DNA from: VXRJ01 sp964636705
GTDB lineage: Bacteria > Acidobacteriota > Vicinamibacteria > Vicinamibacterales > UBA8438
NCBI GenBank assembly: GCA_964636705.1
Contig: CAZWUJ010000008.1
Coordinates: 62,001-126,000, forward strand
Length of the DNA stretch: 64,000 bases
Reading direction: 5' to 3'
A program made the position numbers and the translations under genes. This document shows, piece by piece, positions 7,731 to 16,394 of this stretch; the stretch's first letter is position 1, and the number at the start of each line of letters is the position of its first letter. The notes under the pieces are model-generated. The model worked only from the letters and a program-made list of their open reading frames with translations. It did no database searches and was not told where the DNA came from.

Positions 7731-9215
7731 CTAGTTCTCAAGGATGCAGTTGCCACCGTCGACAGCGAACCAGGTCCCGCCGACACGGCCCTCAATGCCG
7801 TCGTGCGACTGGATGTTCCAGTGCGGTTGGGGATCGCTACTCTCCGCGCCACGCATGATGTCGATACTGTACGGGCCGCGGCCGCGACCCGTCGACGTCC
7901 GATACGCGACCGTATCCTTGCCGACCGCGCCCGAGTCGTTCAATCGACGCCCCCAATCGCCATCCTCGGCCGCGAGACATTCCGCCACCCGCTCCGTGAA
8001 CTGCTGGATGTCCTCTCGGTACAGGTTCCCGGTGGCAGTGACAATGTCCTGGACGACCGAGAATCGATTCGGCGGCGGACAGCATTGGCCCAGGCCCGGG
8101 GCGGGACGCCGCGATGTCCTGAACGATTCCGTCCGCGACCATGGGCCGACGATTGCGGCCTGCTCGGGACCGTCCACCAGCGCGCGGCTGCGCCAGTAGT
8201 ACCGCGTCTCGGGCTCCAACCGACGAATTGTCGTGGACGTGTTGCCATCGCCGGCCGGGGCGGTGGCCGTCGCGAGGCCCGTTGACAGGTTGCCGTCCGT
8301 TGTCCACTGGAACTCGTACCGAACGCTCCGCGTCGGCCCGGTGACCGGGGCATTGCGGACCGTGAGAGTGGCCGTCAAACCGGACACCCGCGTGTTGTCC
8401 ACCGGGGCAACCGGTTCCGGGCGGCCCACCGTGACCAGCGTGGACACCTCGAAGGTCGCCACAACTGACCATGCGCCGGCGATTGCGTCCGCCGCCCGAC
8501 CGTCCGCCAACGCTCGGCTGCGCCAGTAGTAGCGCGTGCCACGTTCCAGTTCGCGGATGGCGACAGAGGTGTTCGACGCGCCGGCCGGCACCGTGGCCGA
8601 CTCGACGGCCTGCGACAGATTCACGTCCTTCGCCCACTGGAATTCGTAGCGGACGTTCCGCGCAGATCCGGTTACCGCCGCATTTCGAACTGTCAGCGTG
8701 GCCGACGTCCCGACGACGCGGGCGCTACCCACCGGGGACACGGGCTCCGGACGACCGACTGTGACCGGGGTGTACACCTCGAACGTCGCTGCCTCCGAGT
8801 ACGGCCCCGTGTTCGCGCCGTCGAGCGCCCGGACTCGCCAGAAGTACTGCCCCTCGGCGTCGAGGATCGGGATCTGGTACGACTCGGTGGGGTTGCCGGA
8901 CGGCGCCACCTGGTCGTCCGCATGGATCAGCGCATCGAACGCGTTCGACATCGAAAGTTCGATTTCGTACCAGAATGGCCGTTCGCTGTTCGACGTAGCG
9001 GCGCTGAATTCCAGTGCAATGGGTTGATCGGTCACGCCTATCAGCCCACTGCCCGCCATCGCCGGCATCGGGGCGCTGATGACCACTCCCTCGATAGGGC
9101 CGGCGATCGACGGGCTGAGTGGATTGCGGCTCTTCTCGACACCACAACCCACGAGCGCGGCGACCGAAGCGGCGATGCCCCAGCCCATGGCAAGACCTTG
9201 ACGGCGCGTAGTCAC
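7731..9215 (-). CDS. Lipoprotein with tandem fibronectin-type repeats
   Basis: About 494 aa. The lipobox LVGC places the lipidated cysteine near residue 24 if translation starts at the GTG at 9215; a frame reaching upstream to 9284 exists but would bury the signal peptide. Three Fn3-like modules follow. The second and third are close copies sharing a VGRPEP start, an ATLTVRNA strand, a VRYEFQW strand and a TRYYWRSRAL end. The C-terminal 130 residues are a distinct domain with a Cys-Cys pair (QCCPPPNRF) and a final Cys. Probably surface or periplasm exposed; the binding partner is unknown. Upstream TACAAA lies 6 nt before the start. Confidence 0.7.
   Translation of the reverse strand: MTTRRQGLAMGWGIAASVAALVGCGVEKSRNPLSPSIAGPIEGVVISAPMPAMAGSGLIGVTDQPIALEFSAATSNSERPFWYEIELSMSNAFDALIHADDQVAPSGNPTESYQIPILDAEGQYFWRVRALDGANTGPYSEAATFEVYTPVTVGRPEPVSPVGSARVVGTSATLTVRNAAVTGSARNVRYEFQWAKDVNLSQAVESATVPAGASNTSVAIRELERGTRYYWRSRALADGRAADAIAGAWSVVATFEVSTLVTVGRPEPVAPVDNTRVSGLTATLTVRNAPVTGPTRSVRYEFQWTTDGNLSTGLATATAPAGDGNTSTTIRRLEPETRYYWRSRALVDGPEQAAIVGPWSRTESFRTSRRPAPGLGQCCPPPNRFSVVQDIVTATGNLYREDIQQFTERVAECLAAEDGDWGRRLNDSGAVGKDTVAYRTSTGRGRGPYSIDIMRGAESSDPQPHWNIQSHDGIEGRVGGTWFAVDGGNCILEN
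8101..8760 (-). repeat. Two about 330-bp tandem Fn3-coding repeats
   Basis: The segments coding for VGRPEPVAPV and VGRPEPVSPV begin 330 bp apart (about 8421 and 8751). Each is followed by the same series of strand motifs, ending RYYWRSRAL. The similarity is seen both in protein and in stretches of DNA, indicating an internal duplication within the lipoprotein gene. Confidence 0.6.
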
Positions 9216-9221
9216 TCTGCC

Positions 9222-9227
9222 TTTGTA
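9222..9227 (-). promoter_or_regulatory. -10 box TACAAA, leaderless start
   Basis: On the minus strand TACAAA is 6 nt before the GTG of the fibronectin-type lipoprotein gene at 9215. There is no Shine-Dalgarno, and the position supports the internal start that exposes the lipobox. Confidence 0.45.
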
Positions 9228-9311
9228 TCGGATGGTTGGCTCCCGTCGGTGACAGCAGCCCGACAGGTCGCTGCACCGTTGCACGGCGCAGGCTCCCGGG
9301 GGCCCGCATGC

Positions 9312-9317
9312 TATACT
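9312..9317 (+). promoter_or_regulatory. -10 box TATACT upstream of the glycan cluster
   Basis: A perfect TATACT lies 63 nt upstream of the GTG of the first glycosyltransferase (9381). No in-frame start codon occurs between them, so this promoter would give a leader of about 55 nt, unlike the leaderless starts elsewhere. No -35 at proper spacing was found. Confidence 0.45.
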
Positions 9318-9380
9318 GCGCGGGCTTCAGGGCGAGGCCGATTCAGGCCACCGACCAGCCCGCCGGGACGGCCGAACAGC

Positions 9381-10604
9381 GTGAACGCTTCCGCTCGGAT
9401 CCTGATGCTCGCGCCCGAGCCGTTCTTCGAGCCGCGAGGCACCCCTTTCAGTGAGTATCACCGAATCAAGGCGCTGTCGGAACTAGGATACCGGATCGAC
9501 CTGGTGACCTACCCTCTGGGCGCGGACGTCGCGATCCCGAACCTGGAGATCCACCGCTGCGCAGGGTTGCCCTTCGTCCGCCGCGTTGCAGTCGGCCCCT
9601 CCATCGTGAAGGTGCTCCTCGACCTGCTGTTGACGATCACGGCGACCCGCCTGGCGTTCAGCCGGCGCTACGCGGCGATCCACTCGCACGAAGAGGCAGG
9701 ACTGCTCGGGGTCTGGCTTGCGTCGTGGATCGGCGTGCCGCATCTGTACGACATGCACTCCAGCCTGCCCCAACAACTCCGCAACTTCCGCTACACCCGG
9801 CTGACGATGGCGCAGTGGCTCTTCGAATGGGTGGAGCGGACCATGATCGAACGCTCACGCGTCGTGGTCACGATCTGCCAGGAGCTGCAGGACACGGCGA
9901 TCGCGCTCGGCGCGGGCGACCGCGCCCGCCTCATCGAGAACGTGATGGGAGGCGACGTCGATCACGGCGCCCTGACACCGCGGGACGCGCTGCGCGCACG
10001 CTACGGCCTGGACGCGCATCAGCCCCTGCTCCTCTACACCGGGACCTTCGAGCCGTACCAGGGCCTGGACCTGCTCACTGACGCCGCAACCCGCCTCCAC
10101 GCCACACATCCCGCCGCGCGCGTCCTGGTCGTGGGCGGCACCCCGGCCCAGGTGGATGCCGCCCGGGCACGAGCCGAGCGGGCGGGCAGCCCCCTGATCT
10201 TCGCCGGGCAACGCCCACCGGAGGAGATACCCAGCTTTGTTTCCGCCTGTGACATCCTGGTGTCGCCACGGATCCGCGGCACGAACACGCCTCTCAAGAT
10301 CTACTCGTACCTGCGGTCGGGACGGCCGATCGTCGCGACCGATTTGCGTACCCACACCCAGGTGCTTGCGCCGGATACGGCGCGGCTCGTACCACCGGAA
10401 CCCGCCGCCCTCGCGGAAGGCATGGCGGCGCTGATCGATCGCCCGGAGGAACGGACGCGGCTGGCCGAGGCAGCGCGTGCCCTCGCCGAGGCGCGGTACA
10501 GCCGGGCGTCGTACGTGACACGCACGGCGGAGGCCTACGCGCACCTGCTCGACACGCCACCTGACGCCGGTGAGCACGAGGCGCCGGGGGCGAACCAGGC
10601 GTGA
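9381..10604 (+). CDS. Glycosyltransferase, GT4 family
   Basis: Cytoplasmic or peripheral-membrane transferase of about 407 aa with a GT-B fold. The N-terminal domain begins ILMLAPEPFFEPRGTPFSEY, where the glycine/proline turn replaces the usual GG loop. The C-terminal domain has LLLYTGTFEPYQG, then VLVVGGTP, and the nucleotide-sugar site with LKIYSYLRSGRPIVATD. The GTG start was chosen because family-like sequence begins there. Its stop overlaps the next gene (GTGA), so it heads a four-gene unit for a glycan. Donor and acceptor are unknown. Confidence 0.82.
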   Translation: MNASARILMLAPEPFFEPRGTPFSEYHRIKALSELGYRIDLVTYPLGADVAIPNLEIHRCAGLPFVRRVAVGPSIVKVLLDLLLTITATRLAFSRRYAAIHSHEEAGLLGVWLASWIGVPHLYDMHSSLPQQLRNFRYTRLTMAQWLFEWVERTMIERSRVVVTICQELQDTAIALGAGDRARLIENVMGGDVDHGALTPRDALRARYGLDAHQPLLLYTGTFEPYQGLDLLTDAATRLHATHPAARVLVVGGTPAQVDAARARAERAGSPLIFAGQRPPEEIPSFVSACDILVSPRIRGTNTPLKIYSYLRSGRPIVATDLRTHTQVLAPDTARLVPPEPAALAEGMAALIDRPEERTRLAEAARALAEARYSRASYVTRTAEAYAHLLDTPPDAGEHEAPGANQA

Positions 10605-11587
10605 CCACCCTCGTCACCGGCGTCACCGGCTTCACGGGCGGCCATCTCGCCCGGCGCCTCGCCGCGCAGGGGCGGACGGTCCGCGGCCTGGTCCGTCCAG
10701 CGAGCCGCGCCCGCGCCGACGCGCTCCCGGCGGATGGTGTCGCGATAGCGCTGGGCGACCTGACCGACGCCGCGTCACTGGCGCCGGCCTGCGAAGGCGT
10801 CGACGTCGTCTACCACATTGCCGCGACCTACCGGACAGCGGGACAGTCCGACGCGGCGTACCACGCGGTGAACGCCGAGGGGACGCGCGCCCTGATTGAA
10901 GCGGCGCGCGCGGCGGGCGTCCGGCGTCTCGTGCACTGCAGCACCGGAGGCGTGCACGGCCATATCGAGCGGCCGCCGGCCAACGAGGACGCTCCGTTCG
11001 CGCCGGGCGACGTCTACCAGGAGTCGAAACTGGACGGCGAACGGATCGCGCGGGAGGCGGGCGAAGCAGGGGGCATCGAAGTCGTAGTCGCTCGGCCAAT
11101 CGGCATCTACGGCCCCGGCGATACACGTTTCCTGAAGATGTTCCGGGCCATCGCGCGCCGCCGCTTCCCGATGGTCGGCAACGGCAAGGTGTTCTACCAC
11201 CTCACCTACATCGACGACCTGGTCGAGGGCTTCAGACTCTGCGGCGAGACTCCTGCCGCCGCCGGGCGGACCTACCTGCTCGCGGGGCCGCGCTACACGA
11301 CGCTGGCCGAACTGGTGACGATGATCGCGGCGGAGTTCGGCGTCCCGCCGCCCCGCTGGCACGTTCCCGTTGCCCCGGTCTGGCTGGCGGGCGCCCTCTG
11401 CGAGCTGATTTGCGTCCCGCTCGGGATCGAGCCGCCGCTCTACCGCCGCCGCGTCGACTTCTTTACCAAGAGCCGCGCCTTCGATGGCTCGCGCGCCCGG
11501 CGGGAACTCGGCTTCGATCCCGCGACCGATCTGCCGGAGGGGATCCACCGGACCGCCGCCGGGTACCGTGAGAGGGGATGGCTGTGA
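10601..11587 (+). CDS. NAD-dependent epimerase/dehydratase (extended SDR)
   Basis: Protein of 328 aa. The Rossmann motif TGVTGFTGGHLA sits at the N-terminus and the catalytic YQESK (YxxxK) about 140 residues in. The sequence most resembles dihydroflavonol-4-reductase-like or nucleotide-sugar epimerase members of the extended SDR family. It overlaps the glycosyltransferases on both sides (GTGA upstream, 10 bp downstream), so it probably modifies a sugar donor or lipid-linked intermediate in that pathway. Exact chemistry is not predictable from sequence alone. Confidence 0.8.
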   Translation: MTTLVTGVTGFTGGHLARRLAAQGRTVRGLVRPASRARADALPADGVAIALGDLTDAASLAPACEGVDVVYHIAATYRTAGQSDAAYHAVNAEGTRALIEAARAAGVRRLVHCSTGGVHGHIERPPANEDAPFAPGDVYQESKLDGERIAREAGEAGGIEVVVARPIGIYGPGDTRFLKMFRAIARRRFPMVGNGKVFYHLTYIDDLVEGFRLCGETPAAAGRTYLLAGPRYTTLAELVTMIAAEFGVPPPRWHVPVAPVWLAGALCELICVPLGIEPPLYRRRVDFFTKSRAFDGSRARRELGFDPATDLPEGIHRTAAGYRERGWL

Positions 11588-12789
11588 CGGACCGCCGCCT
11601 GAACATCGTTCAGATCTGCGATCACCTGGGATGGCCCGGCTCGCGCATGCACGGCGTCAAGCGGCTGTTCGCCTGGATGATCCCGGAGTTCGACGCCACA
11701 CGCTACAACGTCTCGCTGATCAGCCTCCGCGCGCCCGACACGTCCGGGGATCGGCTGGAAGACTACGGTGTCGACGTGACCTACCTGTCGCGGTCGAAGT
11801 TCGATCCGATGACGCTGCCGGCCCTGCTGGCCGAGCTGGATCGGCGCGAGGCCGACGTCCTGCACCTGCATGGCTACGGCGCCACGACGTTCGGACGTCT
11901 CGCCGCGGCGCGCCGCGGCTTGCCGGTGCTGCTCCACGAGCACGCGAACCTGACCGATACGCCCTGGTTCCAGAAAGTGGCGGACCGGTTGCTCGCGCCG
12001 TACACTGACCTGGCCATCGCGGTATCGCGTTCTACCGCGGACTTCGTCACGCGCGCCCGCCTCGTGCCGGCGGCGCGCACGCGCGTCGTCTACCTCGGCG
12101 CGCCGGTCGCGGAGTTCGCGCAACCCAGCAGCGACGCGGAGATCCGCGCGACCCGCGCCGCGCTCGGCCTCCCGGCGGATGGCCGGATCGTCGGGACCAT
12201 CACCCGTCTCATGCCGTCCAAGGGCAACGAATACCTGGTGGCGGCGGCGCCACGGCTACTCGATGCCACGCCCGACGTCCACCTCTGCATTGTCGGCGAA
12301 GGCGAGCTGCAGGACAACCTCGAACGGCAGGCCCGCGAGCTGGGGGTGGCGGATCGAGTCCATTTCCCCGGCTTCACGCGCGACGTCGCAGGAGCGCTCG
12401 CCGCCTTCGATCTCGTCGTCTTCCCGTCGCTGTGGGAGGGAACGCCGCTCACCGCATTCGAGGCGCTTGCCGCCGGCCGGCCAATCGTCGCGACGGACGC
12501 CGACGGGCTGTCGGACATCCTGCATGACGGAGACGACGCCATCATCGTCCCGAAGCGCGATGCGCCGGGTCTGGCCGACGCCATCATTCGGCTGCTGGGA
12601 GAGCCGGACCGCCGTGCCGCGCTGGCCGCCGCCGCCCGCACGACCGGGGCCGGGTACGACATCGCGGCGTTCGTCCGAAAGATGGAGCGGCTCTACCGAC
12701 TGATGGATGCACGCCGGCGGGAGGGGCGGCCCCGCGGCCTGGCCGACGCCGACCTCGCGTTCCTGACGGAGACGGCCCATCCTTCATAA
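11578..12789 (+). CDS. Glycosyltransferase, GT4 family
   Basis: GT-B glycosyltransferase of 403 aa. The acceptor domain contains HLHGYGATTFGR and LLHEHANL. The donor domain contains GTITRLMPSKGNEYLV, LCIVGEGELQDNLE and FPSLWEGTPLTAFEALAAG, the last with the conserved EGTPLTAFEA catalytic loop typical of GT4. A GAGGGG precedes the ATG directly, and a GTG six bases on is an alternative start. It follows the epimerase with a 10-bp overlap and precedes the membrane glycosyltransferase by 15 bp. Confidence 0.85.
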   Translation: MAVTDRRLNIVQICDHLGWPGSRMHGVKRLFAWMIPEFDATRYNVSLISLRAPDTSGDRLEDYGVDVTYLSRSKFDPMTLPALLAELDRREADVLHLHGYGATTFGRLAAARRGLPVLLHEHANLTDTPWFQKVADRLLAPYTDLAIAVSRSTADFVTRARLVPAARTRVVYLGAPVAEFAQPSSDAEIRATRAALGLPADGRIVGTITRLMPSKGNEYLVAAAPRLLDATPDVHLCIVGEGELQDNLERQARELGVADRVHFPGFTRDVAGALAAFDLVVFPSLWEGTPLTAFEALAAGRPIVATDADGLSDILHDGDDAIIVPKRDAPGLADAIIRLLGEPDRRAALAAAARTTGAGYDIAAFVRKMERLYRLMDARRREGRPRGLADADLAFLTETAHPS

Positions 12790-12804
12790 TGAGGGCGACG
12801 AGCC

Positions 12805-14652
12805 ATGTCGACCGAAACCGGCGACCCCGCGCCCGCCGCTACCGCGCCGCCCGCGCCGCGCCGTTGGGATACCGGCCGCCTCGCCGCAATCCTGCTTCTG
12901 TTCGCCGGGGCGTGCGGGGCGCTCTCGATCGACGTCGCCCGGACCGGCTTCGGCCTGAAGGGTGACGAAGCGACCTACGTCGCCATGGCGCTCAGCGTTG
13001 CCTACGACGGCGACCTCGTTTACCGGACGGAAGACATCGCCCGGTTCTACCAGGTCTACGAAGAGGGCCCGTCGGGGATCTTCCTCAAGACCGGTTCGGG
13101 CGACCGCGTGCGGTTCGACCAGCTCTACTTCGGCAAGGCGTATCTCTACTCGGTGGTCGCGGCGCCGTTCGTTCGCCTGTTCGGCCTGAACGGGATGTTC
13201 GTCCTGCACGTGCTCCTGTTCGCGGGGATGCTCGTCGCCGCCTATGCGTTCGTCGCGGCGCGGTCAACGCCGGGCGCGGCACTGGTCTACGTCCTTGCCT
13301 TCTTCGGCGTGTCCATCGTGCCGGTGCACGCGGTCTTTCTCAGTTCCGACTTCTTCCATGTCGCCGCCGTCACCTTCGCCTACTTCCTCTGGTGTTACAA
13401 GGAGGTGGCGCCGCCTCGCGACGGCCCGTGGGGCGCCTTCCTGCGCGGACCGGCATCGGACGTCGCGGCGGCGGTGATCCTGGGGCTGATCACCTTTTCC
13501 AAGCCATCGCACATCTTCCTGATCGCCCCGCTGCTCGCGCTGGCCGCGCACCGGCGGCGGCTCGCGCATGGCGCGGCGATAGGCATCGTCTTTGCCGCGG
13601 TAACCGCAGGCGGCTTCCTGATCAATGCGGCAATCTCGGGCGAAATGAACTACCAGGGGGGCGAACGCAAGATCTTCTACGACATCTACCCGTTCGAGCG
13701 TCCCGAAGCGAGCTTCGAGACGCTCGGGGTCGAAATGACGACCAACGAGATCATCGTCGATGAACCGTCGATCTCGCGCAACGCCGTGCTGCTGGCAGAG
13801 AACATCCGCTACTTCGCCATCGGGCGGCACTTCGGCTTCCTGCCGTTCTTCTTCCCCGGGATGGTCGCGGTCACGCTGTTCCTTGCGACGCGGCGGGACC
13901 GGCGCCTGTGGCAATGGGCGACTCTGGGGATCGCCGTGTTTACCGCGATCGGACTCGCCGCCTATATGCCCTACACCTGGTCGGGCGGGGGCGGTCCACC
14001 CGGCAACCGGTACTTCCTGAGCATCTATCCGATTCTCTTGTTCCTGACGCCCCCGCTCACTACGTTCGCCCCGGCCGTGGCCGCGTTCGCGGGCGGAACG
14101 GCGTTCCTGGCGCACGTGCTGATCAATCCGTTCAGCGCCGCGAAGGAACCGTACCTGATCGCCGAACGGGGACTGCTGCGCGCGCTGCCGGTCGAGTTGA
14201 CGATGATCAACGATCTCCCCGTCTCGCTCGACCGGCGACGGAGCCGCATCACCTACGACTCCGAGCCGGAACTGATGATGTATCTGCTCGACCACAACGT
14301 CCACCCGTCGAGCCTGACCGAGTTCTGGGTGAACGGCGAACGGCGCGGCGACGTCATCCTCCGAAGCCCGGAGCGGCTGGACGCGGTGACGGTGACCATC
14401 AGCTCACCGGTCCCGAACCGGGCGACAGTCAGCCTGGGAAGCGATTCGGCGACCCTGGACCTGCGGCCGGGCGTCGAGGAAACCGTCACCCTTCGCTCGC
14501 GGGGCGTCTACTCCCTGCAGCGCTGGGCGTACGTCCTTTCCGTCGAAACGACTTCCGGATTCATTCCGAAGCTCGGAAGGCCGGATTCGGTCGATGCGCG
14601 CTACCTGGGCGCGCAAGTCCACCTCACACCGCACGTCGACGGCGGGGTATAG
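12805..14652 (+). CDS. Polytopic membrane glycosyltransferase-like protein (GT39/ArnT-type architecture)
   Basis: Membrane protein of 615 aa. After one N-terminal helix comes a loop with acidic residues (LKGDEATYVAMAL), the place where GT-C transferases carry their catalytic Asp/Glu. Ten or more further hydrophobic segments follow, up to about residue 460. The last about 150 residues are soluble and beta-rich, probably periplasmic. This suits a transferase using a polyprenyl-phosphate sugar donor. It is the last gene of the unit from 9381, and its 3' end overlaps the convergent methyltransferase by 29 bp. Assignment is by topology and the DE motif rather than strong similarity. Confidence 0.65.
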   Translation: MSTETGDPAPAATAPPAPRRWDTGRLAAILLLFAGACGALSIDVARTGFGLKGDEATYVAMALSVAYDGDLVYRTEDIARFYQVYEEGPSGIFLKTGSGDRVRFDQLYFGKAYLYSVVAAPFVRLFGLNGMFVLHVLLFAGMLVAAYAFVAARSTPGAALVYVLAFFGVSIVPVHAVFLSSDFFHVAAVTFAYFLWCYKEVAPPRDGPWGAFLRGPASDVAAAVILGLITFSKPSHIFLIAPLLALAAHRRRLAHGAAIGIVFAAVTAGGFLINAAISGEMNYQGGERKIFYDIYPFERPEASFETLGVEMTTNEIIVDEPSISRNAVLLAENIRYFAIGRHFGFLPFFFPGMVAVTLFLATRRDRRLWQWATLGIAVFTAIGLAAYMPYTWSGGGGPPGNRYFLSIYPILLFLTPPLTTFAPAVAAFAGGTAFLAHVLINPFSAAKEPYLIAERGLLRALPVELTMINDLPVSLDRRRSRITYDSEPELMMYLLDHNVHPSSLTEFWVNGERRGDVILRSPERLDAVTVTISSPVPNRATVSLGSDSATLDLRPGVEETVTLRSRGVYSLQRWAYVLSVETTSGFIPKLGRPDSVDARYLGAQVHLTPHVDGGV

Positions 14653-15280
14653 CCTGAGCCACGGCGTAGAAGTTGGTCCGGAAACGGAGCGGAAACCGAT
14701 CAGGATTGACGAGCGCGACGGCAAGAACGCCGAGTTGTCCCAACTGCGCGCGGACCTTGTCACGGAAGTACTGATTGACGACGGGAACGTCCAGAAACTC
14801 CAACGAGAATCCCGCCGACCGGAATCGCCGCTGGAGTTGCCCGAACGTGTGGAGCGAGCAGTGATCCGACTTCCACGCCGTGAAGCTTCGCCAACGAATG
14901 GTCTCGAATACCACGTTCGTTATCTTGTTGGGAGTCTGCAGCACGTAGTAGCCACCCGGACGCAGGACGCGGCGAACTTCCCGCAGATGCTGATCGGTAT
15001 CCGGAATGTGCTCCAGTACGTCGAAGCTCATGACGACGTCGAAGTGCTGGCCGAACGGCAGCGCCGCACCATCGGCCTGAACGAACCGCACCTCGGGTAT
15101 CACCCCCGGAAGTGTGACGTCGCAACCGACGACGCTCGCGCCGAGACTGCGCACGTACTCGCTGAGGTAGCCGTTGCCGCAACCGATCTCCAGCACGCGA
15201 CGATCTCGCAGCGGAACACCGCTTGCGTGCAGTGCGTGGAAGTTGGCGCTGCGATTGCCGAACGCGCGTCCCGTCGACAT
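14624..15280 (-). CDS. SAM-dependent methyltransferase
   Basis: Protein of about 218 aa. Motif I VLEIGCGNGYLSEYV, the acidic VVGCDV, then SFDVLEHIPDTD and VLRPGGYYVLQTPNK are all in place for a Methyltransf_11 fold. The ATG at 15280 is preceded by TATAGT at 13 nt, giving a very short leader at most. The open frame extends further upstream but adds basic, low-similarity residues. It diverges from the SGNH lipoprotein gene and sits among glycan genes; the acceptor is unknown. Confidence 0.78.
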   Translation of the reverse strand: MSTGRAFGNRSANFHALHASGVPLRDRRVLEIGCGNGYLSEYVRSLGASVVGCDVTLPGVIPEVRFVQADGAALPFGQHFDVVMSFDVLEHIPDTDQHLREVRRVLRPGGYYVLQTPNKITNVVFETIRWRSFTAWKSDHCSLHTFGQLQRRFRSAGFSLEFLDVPVVNQYFRDKVRAQLGQLGVLAVALVNPDRFPLRFRTNFYAVAQAIPRRRRAV

Positions 15281-15293
15281 GTGAACGGGTCGT

Positions 15294-15299
15294 ACTATA
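15294..15299 (-). promoter_or_regulatory. -10 box TATAGT
   Basis: On the minus strand TATAGT ends 13 nt before the methyltransferase ATG at 15280, predicting a leader of only about six bases. It lies 21 bp from the oppositely directed box at 15320. Confidence 0.45.
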
Positions 15300-15319
15300 G
15301 CTTGCAGCGGGTGGTCGGA

Positions 15320-15325
15320 TATAGT
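15320..15325 (+). promoter_or_regulatory. -10 box TATAGT, leaderless TTG start
   Basis: TATAGT is followed after 8 nt by the TTG of the SGNH lipoprotein gene at 15334. No Shine-Dalgarno is present. Confidence 0.5.
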
Positions 15326-15333
15326 AGCGGGCC

Positions 15334-16365
15334 TTGTCGTTGACCTCGCTCTCACGGCGCCGTCCGGCGCCAGGTTCCGCGCGCCGTTCGGTGGCGATCC
15401 TCAGCCTGCTCGTGGCCATGGCCGGGTGCGCGGAGACGACGACGCAGCCCACCGGGCCATCCCTGCCGGCCGACAAGGTGCAACCGCTCGTGCTCGCCTG
15501 CCCGGCGGGCCCGCAGGTGGAGTCGCCCGACGGCGGACCGGTTCCCGTCCATTTCCGTCAGCCGACCATCATCGGTGGCCTTCCTCCGGTCAACGTCACC
15601 TGCACGCCCGTGTCCGGATCCAGCTTTCCGCTGGGCCACCACACTGTTACGTGCCAGGGAAGGGATCAACTGGGACTGACCGCGAGTTGCACCCTGCGGG
15701 TCACCGTCTTCCTCCGCACCGAGGCGACCCGGATCCTGGCGTTCGGTGACAGCCTGACCTACGGCACTGGCGTCGCCCGGACCGCCGCCTATCCGGCGGT
15801 GCTCGAGAGGCTGCTCCGGAACCGCTACTTCACCCAGCGGATTGCCGTCGCGAACGAAGGACTGCCCGGGAACGCAGCGACCGACGCGCTGCCGCGGTTC
15901 GAAGCAGCCCTCAGGCAGCACAATCCGCATGTCGTCCTCATCATGCAGGGGACGATCGACATCGATCTCGGTCGGGACGCCGGCGCGGCGGAAGCGATCC
16001 GGCGCATGGCGCTCGACGCGCGAGAGGGTGGGTGGGATCCCATCATCGCGACGATTCCGCCCCAGGGCTCCAGCCGAAGAGAGGCCGACCGGATCGAACC
16101 GTACAACCAGTTAATCCGTCAGATCGCCGCCATCAACCGCGTGCCGCTCGTGGACGTCCACCGCATCATCCGCGACGGTCGTTGCAGCGACGGCCCGCCG
16201 GGAAGGCCGAACGGTGAGTTGTCGTGCCTGGCCGGCGACGACTTGCACCTGACCCGGCAGGGCTATGCGCTGGTCGCTCGGGGATTTTTCGATGAACTGA
16301 GGGCCCAGTACGAAGTCAACGCGGCGGACGGCCAGTCGCAGTTGGTGTTGCTCGGATCGGAGTAG
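15334..16365 (+). CDS. SGNH/GDSL hydrolase lipoprotein with N-terminal HYR-like domain
   Basis: Protein of about 343 aa. A signal peptide ends in MAGC, a probable lipobox. Residues 50-125 form a beta-rich HYR/Ig-like module with Cys-Cys pairs (VTCTP, HTVTCQG, ASCTL). The hydrolase domain has block I AFGDSLTYG with the nucleophile Ser, the block II glycine in NEGLPGN, and block V DDLHLT supplying Asp/His. The block III GxND is read here as MQGTIDID, so the oxyanion Asn is replaced by Thr-Ile-Asp. It probably de-esterifies an acylated surface glycan; the substrate is inferred from the neighbourhood. Confidence 0.78.
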   Translation: MSLTSLSRRRPAPGSARRSVAILSLLVAMAGCAETTTQPTGPSLPADKVQPLVLACPAGPQVESPDGGPVPVHFRQPTIIGGLPPVNVTCTPVSGSSFPLGHHTVTCQGRDQLGLTASCTLRVTVFLRTEATRILAFGDSLTYGTGVARTAAYPAVLERLLRNRYFTQRIAVANEGLPGNAATDALPRFEAALRQHNPHVVLIMQGTIDIDLGRDAGAAEAIRRMALDAREGGWDPIIATIPPQGSSRREADRIEPYNQLIRQIAAINRVPLVDVHRIIRDGRCSDGPPGRPNGELSCLAGDDLHLTRQGYALVARGFFDELRAQYEVNAADGQSQLVLLGSE

Positions 16366-16394
16366 CCGACGCGCCACCCCGCGAACGCGGTCGC

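Noticed and set aside
8101..8760. Two long direct repeats considered as a transposon scar.
   Set aside because: They are in frame, encode homologous Fn3 modules, and have no terminal repeats or transposase.
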